NCBI RefSeq assembly: GCF_018612875.1
Contig: NZ_JAGGRI010000017.1
Coordinates: forward strand, 124,001-188,000
Direction: 5' to 3'
Length of the DNA: 64,000 nt
DNA from: Lysobacter sp. ISL-50
GTDB lineage: Bacteria > Pseudomonadota > Gammaproteobacteria > Xanthomonadales > Xanthomonadaceae
The notes beneath the pieces were generated by a model, which saw only the letters and a program-made list of their open reading frames with translations, did no database searches and had not been told where the DNA came from. Shown here one piece after another: positions 1 to 8,484 of this stretch. A program made the position numbers and the translations under genes. How positions within the stretch are numbered: the first letter of the stretch is position 1; each line of letters begins with the position of its first letter.

Positions 1-2
1 AA

Positions 3-767
3 GATGCGTTGAAAGTGTTGACCCGCCTATACGGAGCCGCGGAAGCGAAAACCAAGCTCGTCGAGATCGAGGGCTCGTTGTCGGCAGACCATCATCGTCC
101 ACGCCTGTCGGATCTGGTCGACAAGACGACCGGGAAAGTCCGCAAGATCGTCTGGATCGGCATCGGACTTGCCACGTTCCAGCAACTGGTCGGCATCAAT
201 GTGGTGTTCTACTACGGCGCCGTACTGTGGCAGGCGGTTGGCTTCTCCGAAAGCGACGCGCTGCTGATCAACGTGCTGTCCGGCGCGCTCAGCATCGGCG
301 CTTGCCTGGTGACAGTGATGCTGATCGATCGGATCGGCCGCAAGCCGTTGCTGTGGATCGGGTCGGCAGGCATGGCGGTGTCGCTGGCGCTAGTGACGTT
401 TGCTTTCGCCAGCGCCGGAGTGGATGCCGCGGGCAAGCTTGAACTATCCGATTCGATGGGCACGCTGGCGCTGGTTGCCGCCAACGTCTACGTGGTGTTC
501 TTCAACATGTCCTGGGGCCCGGTGATGTGGGTGATGCTGGGCGAGATGTTTCCCAATCAGATCCGCGGTTCCAGCCTTGCGGTGGCGGGCGCGGCGCAGT
601 GGACGTCGAACTTCATCATCACCGTGACATTCCCGGTCCTGCTGGTCAGCATCGGACTGGCCGGCGCCTATGGCATCTACACGGTGGCTGCGGTGATTTC
701 GGTGTTCTTCGTACTGAAGTACGTGTACGAAACCAAGGGTCGGGAGCTGGAGCAGATGGAAGGCTGA
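3..767 (+). CDS. Sugar porter (MFS) transporter, C-terminal part
   Basis: Only the last roughly 255 residues are in the window; the frame is open to the left edge (codons reading D-A-L precede the first possible start), so the true start lies upstream. Several hydrophobic helices are visible. The motif DRIGRKPLLW matches the conserved D-R-x-G-R-[KR] loop of sugar porters, and YETKGRELEQ matches the PETKG-type C-terminal signature of the XylE/galactose:H+ symporter family. It probably imports a mono- or disaccharide across the inner membrane by proton symport. The downstream glycosidase genes suggest the substrate is a sugar released from xyloglucan, perhaps xylose, galactose or glucose; the exact sugar cannot be read from the sequence. 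Confidence 0.9.
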   Translation, partial: DALKVLTRLYGAAEAKTKLVEIEGSLSADHHRPRLSDLVDKTTGKVRKIVWIGIGLATFQQLVGINVVFYYGAVLWQAVGFSESDALLINVLSGALSIGACLVTVMLIDRIGRKPLLWIGSAGMAVSLALVTFAFASAGVDAAGKLELSDSMGTLALVAANVYVVFFNMSWGPVMWVMLGEMFPNQIRGSSLAVAGAAQWTSNFIITVTFPVLLVSIGLAGAYGIYTVAAVISVFFVLKYVYETKGRELEQMEG

Positions 768-844
768 CGGGTCGATGCGGGTACCCGGCCGTGGTCGCCG
801 TGGATAACGGCTTCGAAGGATGGAAGTCCGAAGCAACGGCGGAT

Positions 845-866
845 TGCCCGGCCGGATGACCGGGCA
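845..866 (+). terminator. GC-rich hairpin after transporter
   Basis: TGCCCGG (845-851) pairs with CCGGGCA (860-866) across an 8-nt loop, about 80 nt after the transporter stop. No T-run follows, so intrinsic termination is only possible. No gene is seen between 768 and 1051. Confidence 0.35.
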
Positions 867-1051
867 TCCACACCATCGGTAGTGCTTAAGGGAGAGGGCG
901 AAATGAGGCTGCCGACTTTCCGCAGCTCCCGGAACAGCGTTACGGCACACGCATCCGCAAGCGGGATGGCGGTGTTCTGACCAGGCATGTACGGGTTCGG
1001 CGCGAATGAGTGAGGAGCGTGGTCGTGGTTGTCGCGAGCGCAGGGAAATTC

Positions 1052-1462
1052 ATGGCAGGAAGGCGAGCCCGTGCCGGATTACCGAAGGCGCGAATCGACG
1101 ACGTGGCCAATCTTGCGGGTGTGTCGATCAAGACCGTATCGCGGGTGCTCAACGAAGAACCGAACGTCTCGGCGGTTACCAGGGGCAAGGTGCTCACGGC
1201 GATCGAGGGGTTGGACTACAGGCCATGCGTGGAGGCGCGGTGTCTGGCGAAAAACAAGAATCAGTCGAATCCGAAAACAATTGCCAGGGACTGCGGGGAT
1301 GCCTCGATCCCACCGGTGGCGACCACCCACCGTTCCAGTGACGGAAGAAGGTCGCGCTTATATCTGGAACTCTTGCAGTTGGCCGACTTGAGGAAACGCC
1401 GGGTCCTCTCGAACAGAGAATTCGAACTGCAGATAATCAACTTGCTGGCTAGTACAGGCTAA
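1052..1462 (+). CDS. Short LacI-type HTH protein with SHOCT-like tail
   Basis: The 136-aa product starts with a clear LacI-family helix-turn-helix (about residues 14-57: [20 protein letters not shown], then the T-R-x-K-V-x-x-A-I-x-x-L-x-Y-R-P end). The roughly 270-residue periplasmic-binding-protein-like sensor domain of LacI regulators is absent. After a low-complexity linker, the last 30 residues ([20 protein letters not shown] and on) match the SHOCT short C-terminal domain pattern, a putative oligomerisation or nucleic-acid-binding helix pair. The ATG at 1052 is preferred because the HTH begins just after it; the same frame is open further upstream. It sits in front of the GH5 gene and may regulate the glycosidase genes, but without the sugar-sensing domain. 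It could instead be a decayed regulator fused by chance to a SHOCT tail. Confidence 0.7.
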   Translation: MAGRRARAGLPKARIDDVANLAGVSIKTVSRVLNEEPNVSAVTRGKVLTAIEGLDYRPCVEARCLAKNKNQSNPKTIARDCGDASIPPVATTHRSSDGRRSRLYLELLQLADLRKRRVLSNREFELQIINLLASTG

Positions 1463-1689
1463 AGAAATCGCTGCCTTGCGCCGACGGGATGGTGGCGACC
1501 GGCAACACGACGCCATGAAATTCTACGTGATGGCGTGATGAAACCAGAGGAATGCCGGAACTGATTTCTCAGGGGGTGGAGACAAGCAAGAGCTTGATGC
1601 AGCTGCTCCTTGCGACAGGACGTGAGTTCAATCGATGACACGGCCGCCGAATTTCAGTCATAGTTTTTTGGTCAACACCAGGAGGATTT

Positions 1690-2943
1690 ATGTCCAGCCG
1701 CATGCCTTTCGCTGTGACATGGCAGAAATCGCTGGCGCTTTTCGCGTCACGCAATTCTTCCATACGCTCGATTCAAACCAGATTGATCAAGCAATTGTCG
1801 GTGTGTGGTGCGGCAGCGTTGCTGCTCGCAGGGCCTGCATTCGCTCAGCTTCCAACGGCCCAGCAAGTCGCAGCTCCAATCCGTATCGGTTGGAACGTTG
1901 GCAACACCATGGAAGCCATCTGCGGCGAGACCGCCTGGGGCAATCCTGCTATTACGCAGCAACTCATCACCTCAGTGAAAGCTGCTGGCTTCAACGCCAT
2001 CCGCATTCCGGCGGCTTGGGACTGTCATGCCAACCAGCAGACGCAGACCATCGATCCCACTTGGATGGCGCGCGTCAAACGGGTGGTGGACTACGCATAC
2101 AGCCAGAACATGTACGTGGTTCTGAACATCCACTGGGATGGCGGCTGGCTCGAGGAGCATCCTCTTTACTCGCATCAGACCGCGAATAACCAGAAGCAGC
2201 GCAACTATTGGACCCAGATCGCCAACACGTTCCGCAACTACAACGAGCGCATGCTGTTCGCGGGAACCAACGAAGTCCATGCTGACTACGGGACGCCGAC
2301 CAGCGAGCACAACACCGTTCAACAATCGTACAACCAGACCTTCGTCAATGCTGTGCGCGCTACCGGCGGCAACAATGCGTCGCGTACGCTCATCGTGCAG
2401 ACCTACAACACGAACATGCAGCATGGCCTCAATTTCTTCAAGATGCCGACGGATTCGATCGCGAACCGGCTGATGGTCGAGGTCCATTTTTACGATCCTT
2501 ACGCATACACGCTGGATCCGAATGGCAGCTGTTTGTATTGGGGTTCGCCGTATCCTCCGCAAAGCGCCTGCTCTTGGGCTCAGGAGAGTTATGTTGACGG
2601 CCTGTTCTCCCAGGTTCGCTCCAAGTGGGTGAACAACGGCATTCCGGTCATCATCGGCGAATACGGGGTCTCGCTTCGCTCGGGAATGAGTCGGCAGTCG
2701 CGCGAGTACTACTTGGAGTACATCAACCGCGCGGCCCGCCTCAATGGCATTAAGACCTTCTACTGGGATAACGGCGTGGCCGATTTTGCATTGTTCAACC
2801 GGTCCAATGGCTCCGTCGTTGATTCGGGAGCCATCGGTGCGATCAAGCGAGGCGCTAATCCAAGCAAGGTCATTAGAGGCGGTGCGTATCAATTGATGTC
2901 CACACACAGCAGCAATGCTCTTTACGTGAGTGGCGGCAAATAA
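1690..2943 (+). CDS. Secreted GH5 endo-beta-glucanase (cellulase/xyloglucanase)
   Basis: A perfect AGGAGG (1680-1685) precedes the ATG. The 417-aa protein has a long basic N-region and then a Sec signal peptide (hydrophobic stretch near residues 35-50, cleavage after AFA). The GH5 TIM barrel runs from about residue 60 to 390: the GWNVGNTMEA start motif, NIHWDGGW on a barrel strand, the acid/base Glu195 in GTNEVH and the nucleophile Glu324 in IIGEYGV. GWNxGNTxEA and the neighbouring debranching enzymes fit a GH5_4-type endo-xyloglucanase or endoglucanase. The last residues (YQLMSTHSSNALYVSGG) look like the first strand of a ricin-type carbohydrate-binding module that stops at once at TAA, so a binding domain has probably been lost. 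It acts outside the cell or in the periplasm, cutting the beta-1,4-glucan backbone. Confidence 0.88.
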   Translation: MSSRMPFAVTWQKSLALFASRNSSIRSIQTRLIKQLSVCGAAALLLAGPAFAQLPTAQQVAAPIRIGWNVGNTMEAICGETAWGNPAITQQLITSVKAAGFNAIRIPAAWDCHANQQTQTIDPTWMARVKRVVDYAYSQNMYVVLNIHWDGGWLEEHPLYSHQTANNQKQRNYWTQIANTFRNYNERMLFAGTNEVHADYGTPTSEHNTVQQSYNQTFVNAVRATGGNNASRTLIVQTYNTNMQHGLNFFKMPTDSIANRLMVEVHFYDPYAYTLDPNGSCLYWGSPYPPQSACSWAQESYVDGLFSQVRSKWVNNGIPVIIGEYGVSLRSGMSRQSREYYLEYINRAARLNGIKTFYWDNGVADFALFNRSNGSVVDSGAIGAIKRGANPSKVIRGGAYQLMSTHSSNALYVSGGK

Positions 2944-3148
2944 CGTTGGGCGCTAACTGGCATCGGAAAAGATACTTGGCGTTACCAGAATTTCGTAGAC
3001 ACTTGCCGATATCAACGCTGATAGCTGAAGTAGTAACCGTGTCTGCGCGCATGCCCTAACCGCAGTCGTGCCACGTTTTGCATGGGCTGGCATCCGTCCA
3101 GACACCATTTCTTCCGCGAACGCACGGCAATACAGAGAGAACAATTCC

Positions 3149-4702
3149 ATGCTCAAGATCCTAGCGGCCGCCACCACCGTCTTCCTCAGTTTGAGCGCCG
3201 GCGCGGCGACGGCGGTAACGCTTCAGGCGAAGGCGACCCTGCAGGCCGACAAACCCGGGCCGAAGATCAATCGCAACCTCTACGGCCAATTCTCCGAGCA
3301 CCTGGGCGGCGGCATCTATGACGGCATCTGGGTCGGCGAGAACAGCCCAATTCCCAACGTCCGTGGTATTCGCACCGACGTAGTCGAAGCGCTGAAGGCC
3401 ATCAAGACGCCCATGGTGCGGTGGCCGGGCGGATGTTTCGCCGATGAGTACCTCTGGCGCGACGGCATCGGCCCCCGCGACCAGCGCCCCGTGCGCAAGA
3501 ACAACTGGTGGGGCGGCGCAGCCGAGACCAATGCTTTCGGCACCCATGAGTTCATGGATTTCGTGGAACAGATTGGCGCCGAGGCCTATATCTCGATCAA
3601 CGTCGGCAGTTCAACCCCGACCTACATGCGCGAATGGATCGAGTACATGACCTCTCCCGGCCAGGACACTCTGGCCCGGGAGCGGCGCAAGAACGGGCGC
3701 GACAAACCATGGAAGGTCGCGCTATGGGGCATAGGCAATGAAAGCTGGGGTTGCGGCGGCAACATGACGCCGGAGTATTACGCCAACGAGTTGCGCCGCT
3801 TCGGCAGCTTCTTCCATCAAGGCGAGGACAACCCCGGTCTGCGTGTGGCCACCGGCCCCAACGCCGATGAAACCCGCTGGACCGAAGTGCTGATGAAGGA
3901 CGCCAGTCAGGCCATGGACGCCCTCAGCCTGCACTACTACACGTTGCCCACCGGCGACTGGAAGACCAAGGGCGCCGCCATCGGCTTCACCCAGCAGGAA
4001 TGGGTCGACACCTTCGCCCAGACCCTGAAGATGGACGACTTCATCAAGCGCCATTCGGCGATCATGGATACCTACGATCCGAAAAAACGCGTCGGCCTGT
4101 ATGTCGATGAATGGGGTACCTGGTACGACGTCGAAAAAGGCACCAACCCGGGCTATCTATACCAGCAGAACACCTTGCGCGACGCGGTGCTGGCGGCGGC
4201 CAACTTCAACATCTTCCACCAGCATGCCGACCGCGTGCGCATGACCAGCGTCGCCCAGACCATCAACGTGCTGCAAGCGATGATCCTCACCGACGGCGGC
4301 AAGATGGCGCTGACTCCGACCTACCACGCCTTCAAGATGTATGTGCCGTTCCAGGACGCGACTTCGCTACCGCTGGAATTGACCACGCCGAACTTCAGCG
4401 CCGGCGGCAAAACCATTCCCGCGATCAACGCTTCGGCGGCACGCGCCAAGGACGGCAGGATCTTCATCGGCATCGCCAACATGGATCCACAGGACCGTGT
4501 GGAACTGGACATCGATCTCGGCGCCGTGAAAGCGAAAGCAGTCTCGGGCGAGGTTCTCACCGCGGACCGAACGGATGCGCACAATGTTCCCGGGCAACCG
4601 GCGACCATCGCGCCTAGGCCCTACACGGGCGGCCGGATCAGCCAGAGCAGGCTCGTGCTCGATATCCCGGCCAAGTCGGTCGTGGTGGTCCGGCTCGACT
4701 GA
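3149..4702 (+). CDS. GH51 alpha-L-arabinofuranosidase, secreted
   Basis: The frame is open from 3068, but the ATG at 3149 follows an AGAGAGA purine tract and is followed directly by a signal peptide (MLKILAAATTVFLSLSAGAA), so it is preferred; the product is 517 aa. GH51 hallmarks are NLYGQFSEHLG near the N-terminus, RWPGGCFADEY, the acid/base Glu198 in GIGNESWGCGG and the nucleophile Glu321 in VDEWGTWYD. The C-terminal 130 residues are the usual beta-sandwich. The family removes terminal alpha-L-arabinofuranosyl groups from arabinoxylan, arabinan or arabinosylated xyloglucan. In this locus it would debranch arabinosylated side chains. The next gene is convergent. Confidence 0.92.
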   Translation: MLKILAAATTVFLSLSAGAATAVTLQAKATLQADKPGPKINRNLYGQFSEHLGGGIYDGIWVGENSPIPNVRGIRTDVVEALKAIKTPMVRWPGGCFADEYLWRDGIGPRDQRPVRKNNWWGGAAETNAFGTHEFMDFVEQIGAEAYISINVGSSTPTYMREWIEYMTSPGQDTLARERRKNGRDKPWKVALWGIGNESWGCGGNMTPEYYANELRRFGSFFHQGEDNPGLRVATGPNADETRWTEVLMKDASQAMDALSLHYYTLPTGDWKTKGAAIGFTQQEWVDTFAQTLKMDDFIKRHSAIMDTYDPKKRVGLYVDEWGTWYDVEKGTNPGYLYQQNTLRDAVLAAANFNIFHQHADRVRMTSVAQTINVLQAMILTDGGKMALTPTYHAFKMYVPFQDATSLPLELTTPNFSAGGKTIPAINASAARAKDGRIFIGIANMDPQDRVELDIDLGAVKAKAVSGEVLTADRTDAHNVPGQPATIAPRPYTGGRISQSRLVLDIPAKSVVVVRLD

Positions 4703-4851
4703 GAAGCAGGGCTGAGACTTCGGATGTCCGCTTATGGCCTATTCCGTTGAAAAACTCGGCGGAATCGGTCATCTGCTGCCGATTCACCGACTTCCCATTG
4801 ATCGAGCGGAAGTCGACGTGATGATGAGACATCAGAGAACCTGAACGGATT

Positions 4852-6429
4852 TCAGCCGAACACGCTATTCCAAAGACTTTTGACGCCCTCGTAGGCTTTT
4901 TCGGCCAGACCGCTGCCAGCCAGATAGCCGATCGCGCCACCGACGATGGTGCCGACGGGACCGAGCGCGCTGCCGGCCGCGGCGCCCGCCGCGGCGCCTG
5001 CCCAGCCGCCAGCGACGCTTACGATCGCCTTGGGTTTGTCCTGCGCGGTGGCGATGTTGTAAGCGTCCAATGCCGCGGCCACCGGCAAGGCGGCACGACT
5101 GGCCACCTTGCCGACCGCTTCCAGAACCGGCTTGGCGCGGCTCACCACCGGCTGCACCGCTTCCAGGACCGGCGCGGCGGTCTTCTTCACCGCGTCCACG
5201 GCGGGTTGCGTTACCGTCTTCGCCGCATCAACAGTCACCTGCGATGCTTTCTCTATGGGGGCCAAGACACGGTTGGTGGCGTCCTTGAGCGGCTGGATCG
5301 CGTTGTTGACTGGCTGCATCACGTTATCGTAGGCGGCTACAGCTTTGTCCACGCCGGTCACGAACCGATTCGGTGTATCGGTCGGCGCTCTGGCCGCTGT
5401 CGACGGCGTGTCGATGGAACCGGCGGGCTTGTTCAATGCCTGCGTTTCCTGCGGAGTCCCGCCGAGCTTGATCTTGCTGACATTGCGGCCGGCCAGATCT
5501 TCCTCGCGCAGCAACGTCTGCCCTTCCTTGTAAGGCGTGCCGTCGGGTCGTACGTTGCCCTTGAGCTGATCGGCCATTTCCGCGCTGATCGGCGTCGTCT
5601 TCCATTCTTCGATCGCCGCGTTGCTGGCCGGCGTGCCGTCGACGACGACGGCGCTACCCTGCGAAACGATCGAGCCCTTGCTTTCGTGATAGGTCCCTTG
5701 GTGCTGGTTATTGAGCGCGGTATCCAACACGATCTGCGAGTCCTTCGTGGTCTTCAACGAAAAATCGCTTTCGGAGTGCGCCATCTGGGTGAGGAAGGGG
5801 AACTCGGCCATCCAGTTGGTCTTCAGACCCGGCCCCATGTTCTTGTAGTACTCGCCGTGCAATGGCTGCGTACCCGAGAAGAAAGGAATATCGGCCATGC
5901 GCCACAACTGCGGCTTCGACGACGCGGGGTTCACCAGGAAATTAAGCGGATGCCCAGGCGTCTGCGCGATCTGGCGCGCGAAATCGGTGCGCGCGTGCGA
6001 GGTTGAGTTGGGTATCAGCACTTGATCCCCGATGATCGGCACCCGCGTGCGACCGGGGCCTTGCGGCAATCTGGAGACGATATCGGGCGCCGCGGGAGTG
6101 GGAACGCTTATGGGTGATAGGCCATCCGCGGTTCTGTAGCCCAGTCCGATCACGGCGCCGCTCACGGGGGCCGGCACGATCCGATCGACCGGCTGGCCAT
6201 TCGCCGGGGTCGTCTGCGCCACGTGCGCCAGGGTGTAGTTGCCGCCGCGCAGCGCGGCATCGGCGATCTGCGGCGCCAGCTCCGGGCGAGCGCGGAGCAA
6301 GTCCATCCCTTCGGCGGGATTCACGTTCGTGACCGCGCGACTGATCTGCGCCTGCGTATCCGGATCAACTACGACCCGAGGCGGTTCGTAGACCGGAATA
6401 ACCTGGCGGTTAACCACTGAATCAGTCAT
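4852..6429 (-). CDS. Polymorphic-toxin-like protein with C-terminal glycine zipper
   Basis: I do not recognise the whole protein. The preferred start (complement of 6429, MTDSVVNRQ) gives 525 aa; an upstream in-frame ATG at 6462 is possible. Residues about 155-280 hold a compact, conserved-looking block with HPLNFLVNPASSK, LTQMAHSESDFSLKTTKD and GTYHESKGSIVSQGSAV. This recalls the polymorphic toxin type 5 domain of bacterial secreted toxins (Gln/His/Ser pattern followed by a Gly-x-x-x-Glu strand). Residues about 360-460 are Ala/Val/Lys-rich amphipathic repeats. The C-terminus is a glycine zipper (GGWAGAAAGAAAGSALGPVG, then GGAIGYLAG) likely to insert in a membrane. No signal peptide is seen. 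It interrupts the plus-strand glycosidase locus, and no obvious immunity gene is adjacent. The toxin role is inference. Confidence 0.55.
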   Translation of the reverse strand: MTDSVVNRQVIPVYEPPRVVVDPDTQAQISRAVTNVNPAEGMDLLRARPELAPQIADAALRGGNYTLAHVAQTTPANGQPVDRIVPAPVSGAVIGLGYRTADGLSPISVPTPAAPDIVSRLPQGPGRTRVPIIGDQVLIPNSTSHARTDFARQIAQTPGHPLNFLVNPASSKPQLWRMADIPFFSGTQPLHGEYYKNMGPGLKTNWMAEFPFLTQMAHSESDFSLKTTKDSQIVLDTALNNQHQGTYHESKGSIVSQGSAVVVDGTPASNAAIEEWKTTPISAEMADQLKGNVRPDGTPYKEGQTLLREEDLAGRNVSKIKLGGTPQETQALNKPAGSIDTPSTAARAPTDTPNRFVTGVDKAVAAYDNVMQPVNNAIQPLKDATNRVLAPIEKASQVTVDAAKTVTQPAVDAVKKTAAPVLEAVQPVVSRAKPVLEAVGKVASRAALPVAAALDAYNIATAQDKPKAIVSVAGGWAGAAAGAAAGSALGPVGTIVGGAIGYLAGSGLAEKAYEGVKSLWNSVFG

Positions 6430-6878
6430 GGCCGCTGCTCGTTGGGGGAGGGCGCTATCCACTTTAGAGATTGGCCTTGGCTAGGGGCAATTGGGGGGAA
6501 ACCCTATTAGGGAAAGCCCTAGATTGTGAAGGCGGATACCTCATCATTGATTTTGATATGGATCTCTTCCACTCGGCGGATTTCAACAAGCGACGCAGAT
6601 CTTCGCGCTCCAGCCGGTGGTGTCAGGCGGCATGGGGCACGGTCAGGTACTTCAGGCTCTTGAGCGACTGATACCCGCTGCTTGCGACATTCAGCGATCC
6701 GCAGCGGGATGAGCGCTGCCGTGCATCTATATCAATTTATATATAGATGATGGCGTTTCTTGCATTTGTGGCATATCCCCGCAGCCCGCAGAATCGGAGG
6801 GGCGCCCATCAGGCGTCCCCAAGGCGGCCCTCGCCGCCACGCCGCATGACAACGAGCAAATGGTGAGGAAAAAACATC
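6430..6878. other. Intergenic region between divergent genes, with AT-rich palindrome
   Basis: This 450-bp divergent intergenic region carries no convincing gene; a 66-aa plus-strand reading frame (6471-6671) is probably chance. It contains an AT-rich perfect inverted repeat, CATCTATAT (6724-6732) and ATATAGATG (6741-6749), about 130 nt before the fucosidase. It could be an operator or a promoter-melting region for the fucosidase operon. A GAGGA Shine-Dalgarno lies at 6865-6869. Confidence 0.45.
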
Positions 6879-8462
6879 ATGGTAAGCAGGCGATCCTTGT
6901 TGGGGGCGCCGTTCTGGGCTGCGGTCGGTATGAACGCCCTCGCACAGGCGCATCAGGATCGAGCAGGTCAAGGCAGCCAAGCGCCCACGGCTGCCGACCA
7001 GTTTCCGATCGCCAGCGGGCCCTTTCAGCCGAGTGTGGAATCGCTGAAGTCTTACCAGACGCCGGCGTGGTTCCGCGACGCCAAGTTCGGCATCTGGGCG
7101 CACTGGGGGCCGCAAGCCGTCCCGCGTTCGGGCGACTGGTACGCGCGCTTCATGTATGTCCCCGGGCATCCGCACTATGCCCATCATGTGAAGCATTACG
7201 GACATCCATCCGAGTTCGGTTACAAGGACATCATCCCACTGTGGAAGGCGGAGAAGTTCGATCCGGAAGCGCTGATGGATCGCTATGCCGCTGCCGGCGC
7301 GAAATACTTCGTCAGCATGGGCGTGCACCACGATAACTTCGATTTATGGAACTCGCGCCATCATCGCTGGAACGCTCTCGCCATGGGGCCCAAGCGGGAT
7401 ATCGTCGGCGCATGGCGCGATGCTGCCCGCCGGCGTGGGCTGCGCTTCGGTGTATCCGAGCACCTGGGCGCTAGTCACAATTGGTTTTGGCCGAGTCACC
7501 AGTACGATCAGTTCTGGCCCAAGCTCGGCGTCGACTATGACGGCGCCGATGCCCGAAACGCGGATCTCTACCACCCGAAGCACGACGAACCGTACAAGGG
7601 GCATGAGACCTGGTACACGACCAGTCCCGCGTTCCATCAAATCTGGTTCAACCGCGTTCGCGATTTGATCGACAGCTACGAACCGGACTTGCTCTATTCC
7701 GATGGCGGCATACCGTTCGGAGAAGTAGGGCGCTCGCTCATCGCTCACTATTACAACAGCAGCATTGCGAAGCAGGGCCGCCTTGAGGCGGTTTACAACT
7801 GCAAGGCGCTGGGTTCCGGGGAGTTCTATCCCGAAACCTGCGTGCAGGATGTAGAACGCGGCGTGATGAGCGGAATCAATCCGCGGCCCTGGCAGACCGA
7901 TACGTCCAACGGCGATTGGTTCTTCGCCGACGACGATAACTACAAGACCGCGCCCGAGGTCATTCGCATGCTCGCCGATATCGTCAGCAAGAACGGCAAC
8001 ATGCTCCTCAACGTCGCGCTCTATCCCGATGGCAGCCTGCCGCCGGAATCGCAGACCTTGTTGTCCGATCTGGCGCAATGGATGGGCACCAATGCCGAGG
8101 CGATTCACGAGACGCGTCCCTGGGCCGTCCATGGCGAAGGGCCCACCGAGACCGCCAGTGGCGCTTTCAAGGAAAGCGCGGCGTACTCCGCCGAGGACAT
8201 CCGCTTCACCGCCAAGGGCGGCGCGCTGTATGCCATCGCGATGGGCTGGCCGCGCGACGGCGTGCTGCGCATCCAGACGCTGGCCGAAGAATCGGCGCTG
8301 GCGCCCGGTACCATCGAGCGCGTGGAGGCGCTGGGCTCGGCGGAAAGCCTGCCGTACAAGCGCACCCGGAGGGGACTGGAAGTGCGCCTGCCCGAAGGAT
8401 TGGCCGGATCGATCGCCGTTGTCCTGAAGATCCGTGGCAATGGCATTGGTTTGACTGGTTGA
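6879..8462 (+). CDS. GH29 alpha-L-fucosidase
   Basis: 527 aa with a GAGGA ribosome site 9 nt upstream. The N-terminus (SRRSLLGAPFWAAVGMNALA) has a twin-arginine-like or Sec-type signal, so the enzyme is probably periplasmic. The GH29 barrel covers about residues 60-400: KFGIWAHWGPQAVP, YFVSMGVHHDNFDLW, the nucleophile Asp275 in LLYSDGGIPFGE and NMLLNVALYPDGSLP. A C-terminal beta-sandwich completes the typical length. The family releases alpha-L-fucose from fucosylated glycans, including the fucosyl-galactosyl-xylosyl side chain of plant xyloglucan. The stop lies 22 nt before the GH31 gene, so the two are probably one operon with the GH97 remnant. Confidence 0.93.
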   Translation: MVSRRSLLGAPFWAAVGMNALAQAHQDRAGQGSQAPTAADQFPIASGPFQPSVESLKSYQTPAWFRDAKFGIWAHWGPQAVPRSGDWYARFMYVPGHPHYAHHVKHYGHPSEFGYKDIIPLWKAEKFDPEALMDRYAAAGAKYFVSMGVHHDNFDLWNSRHHRWNALAMGPKRDIVGAWRDAARRRGLRFGVSEHLGASHNWFWPSHQYDQFWPKLGVDYDGADARNADLYHPKHDEPYKGHETWYTTSPAFHQIWFNRVRDLIDSYEPDLLYSDGGIPFGEVGRSLIAHYYNSSIAKQGRLEAVYNCKALGSGEFYPETCVQDVERGVMSGINPRPWQTDTSNGDWFFADDDNYKTAPEVIRMLADIVSKNGNMLLNVALYPDGSLPPESQTLLSDLAQWMGTNAEAIHETRPWAVHGEGPTETASGAFKESAAYSAEDIRFTAKGGALYAIAMGWPRDGVLRIQTLAEESALAPGTIERVEALGSAESLPYKRTRRGLEVRLPEGLAGSIAVVLKIRGNGIGLTG

Positions 8463-8484
8463 TGGCAAGGACATCGACCCGCCT

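Noticed and set aside
6471-6671. 66-aa plus-strand frame between the toxin-like and fucosidase genes
   Set aside because: Start within the divergent promoter region, no ribosome site and no similarity recognised.
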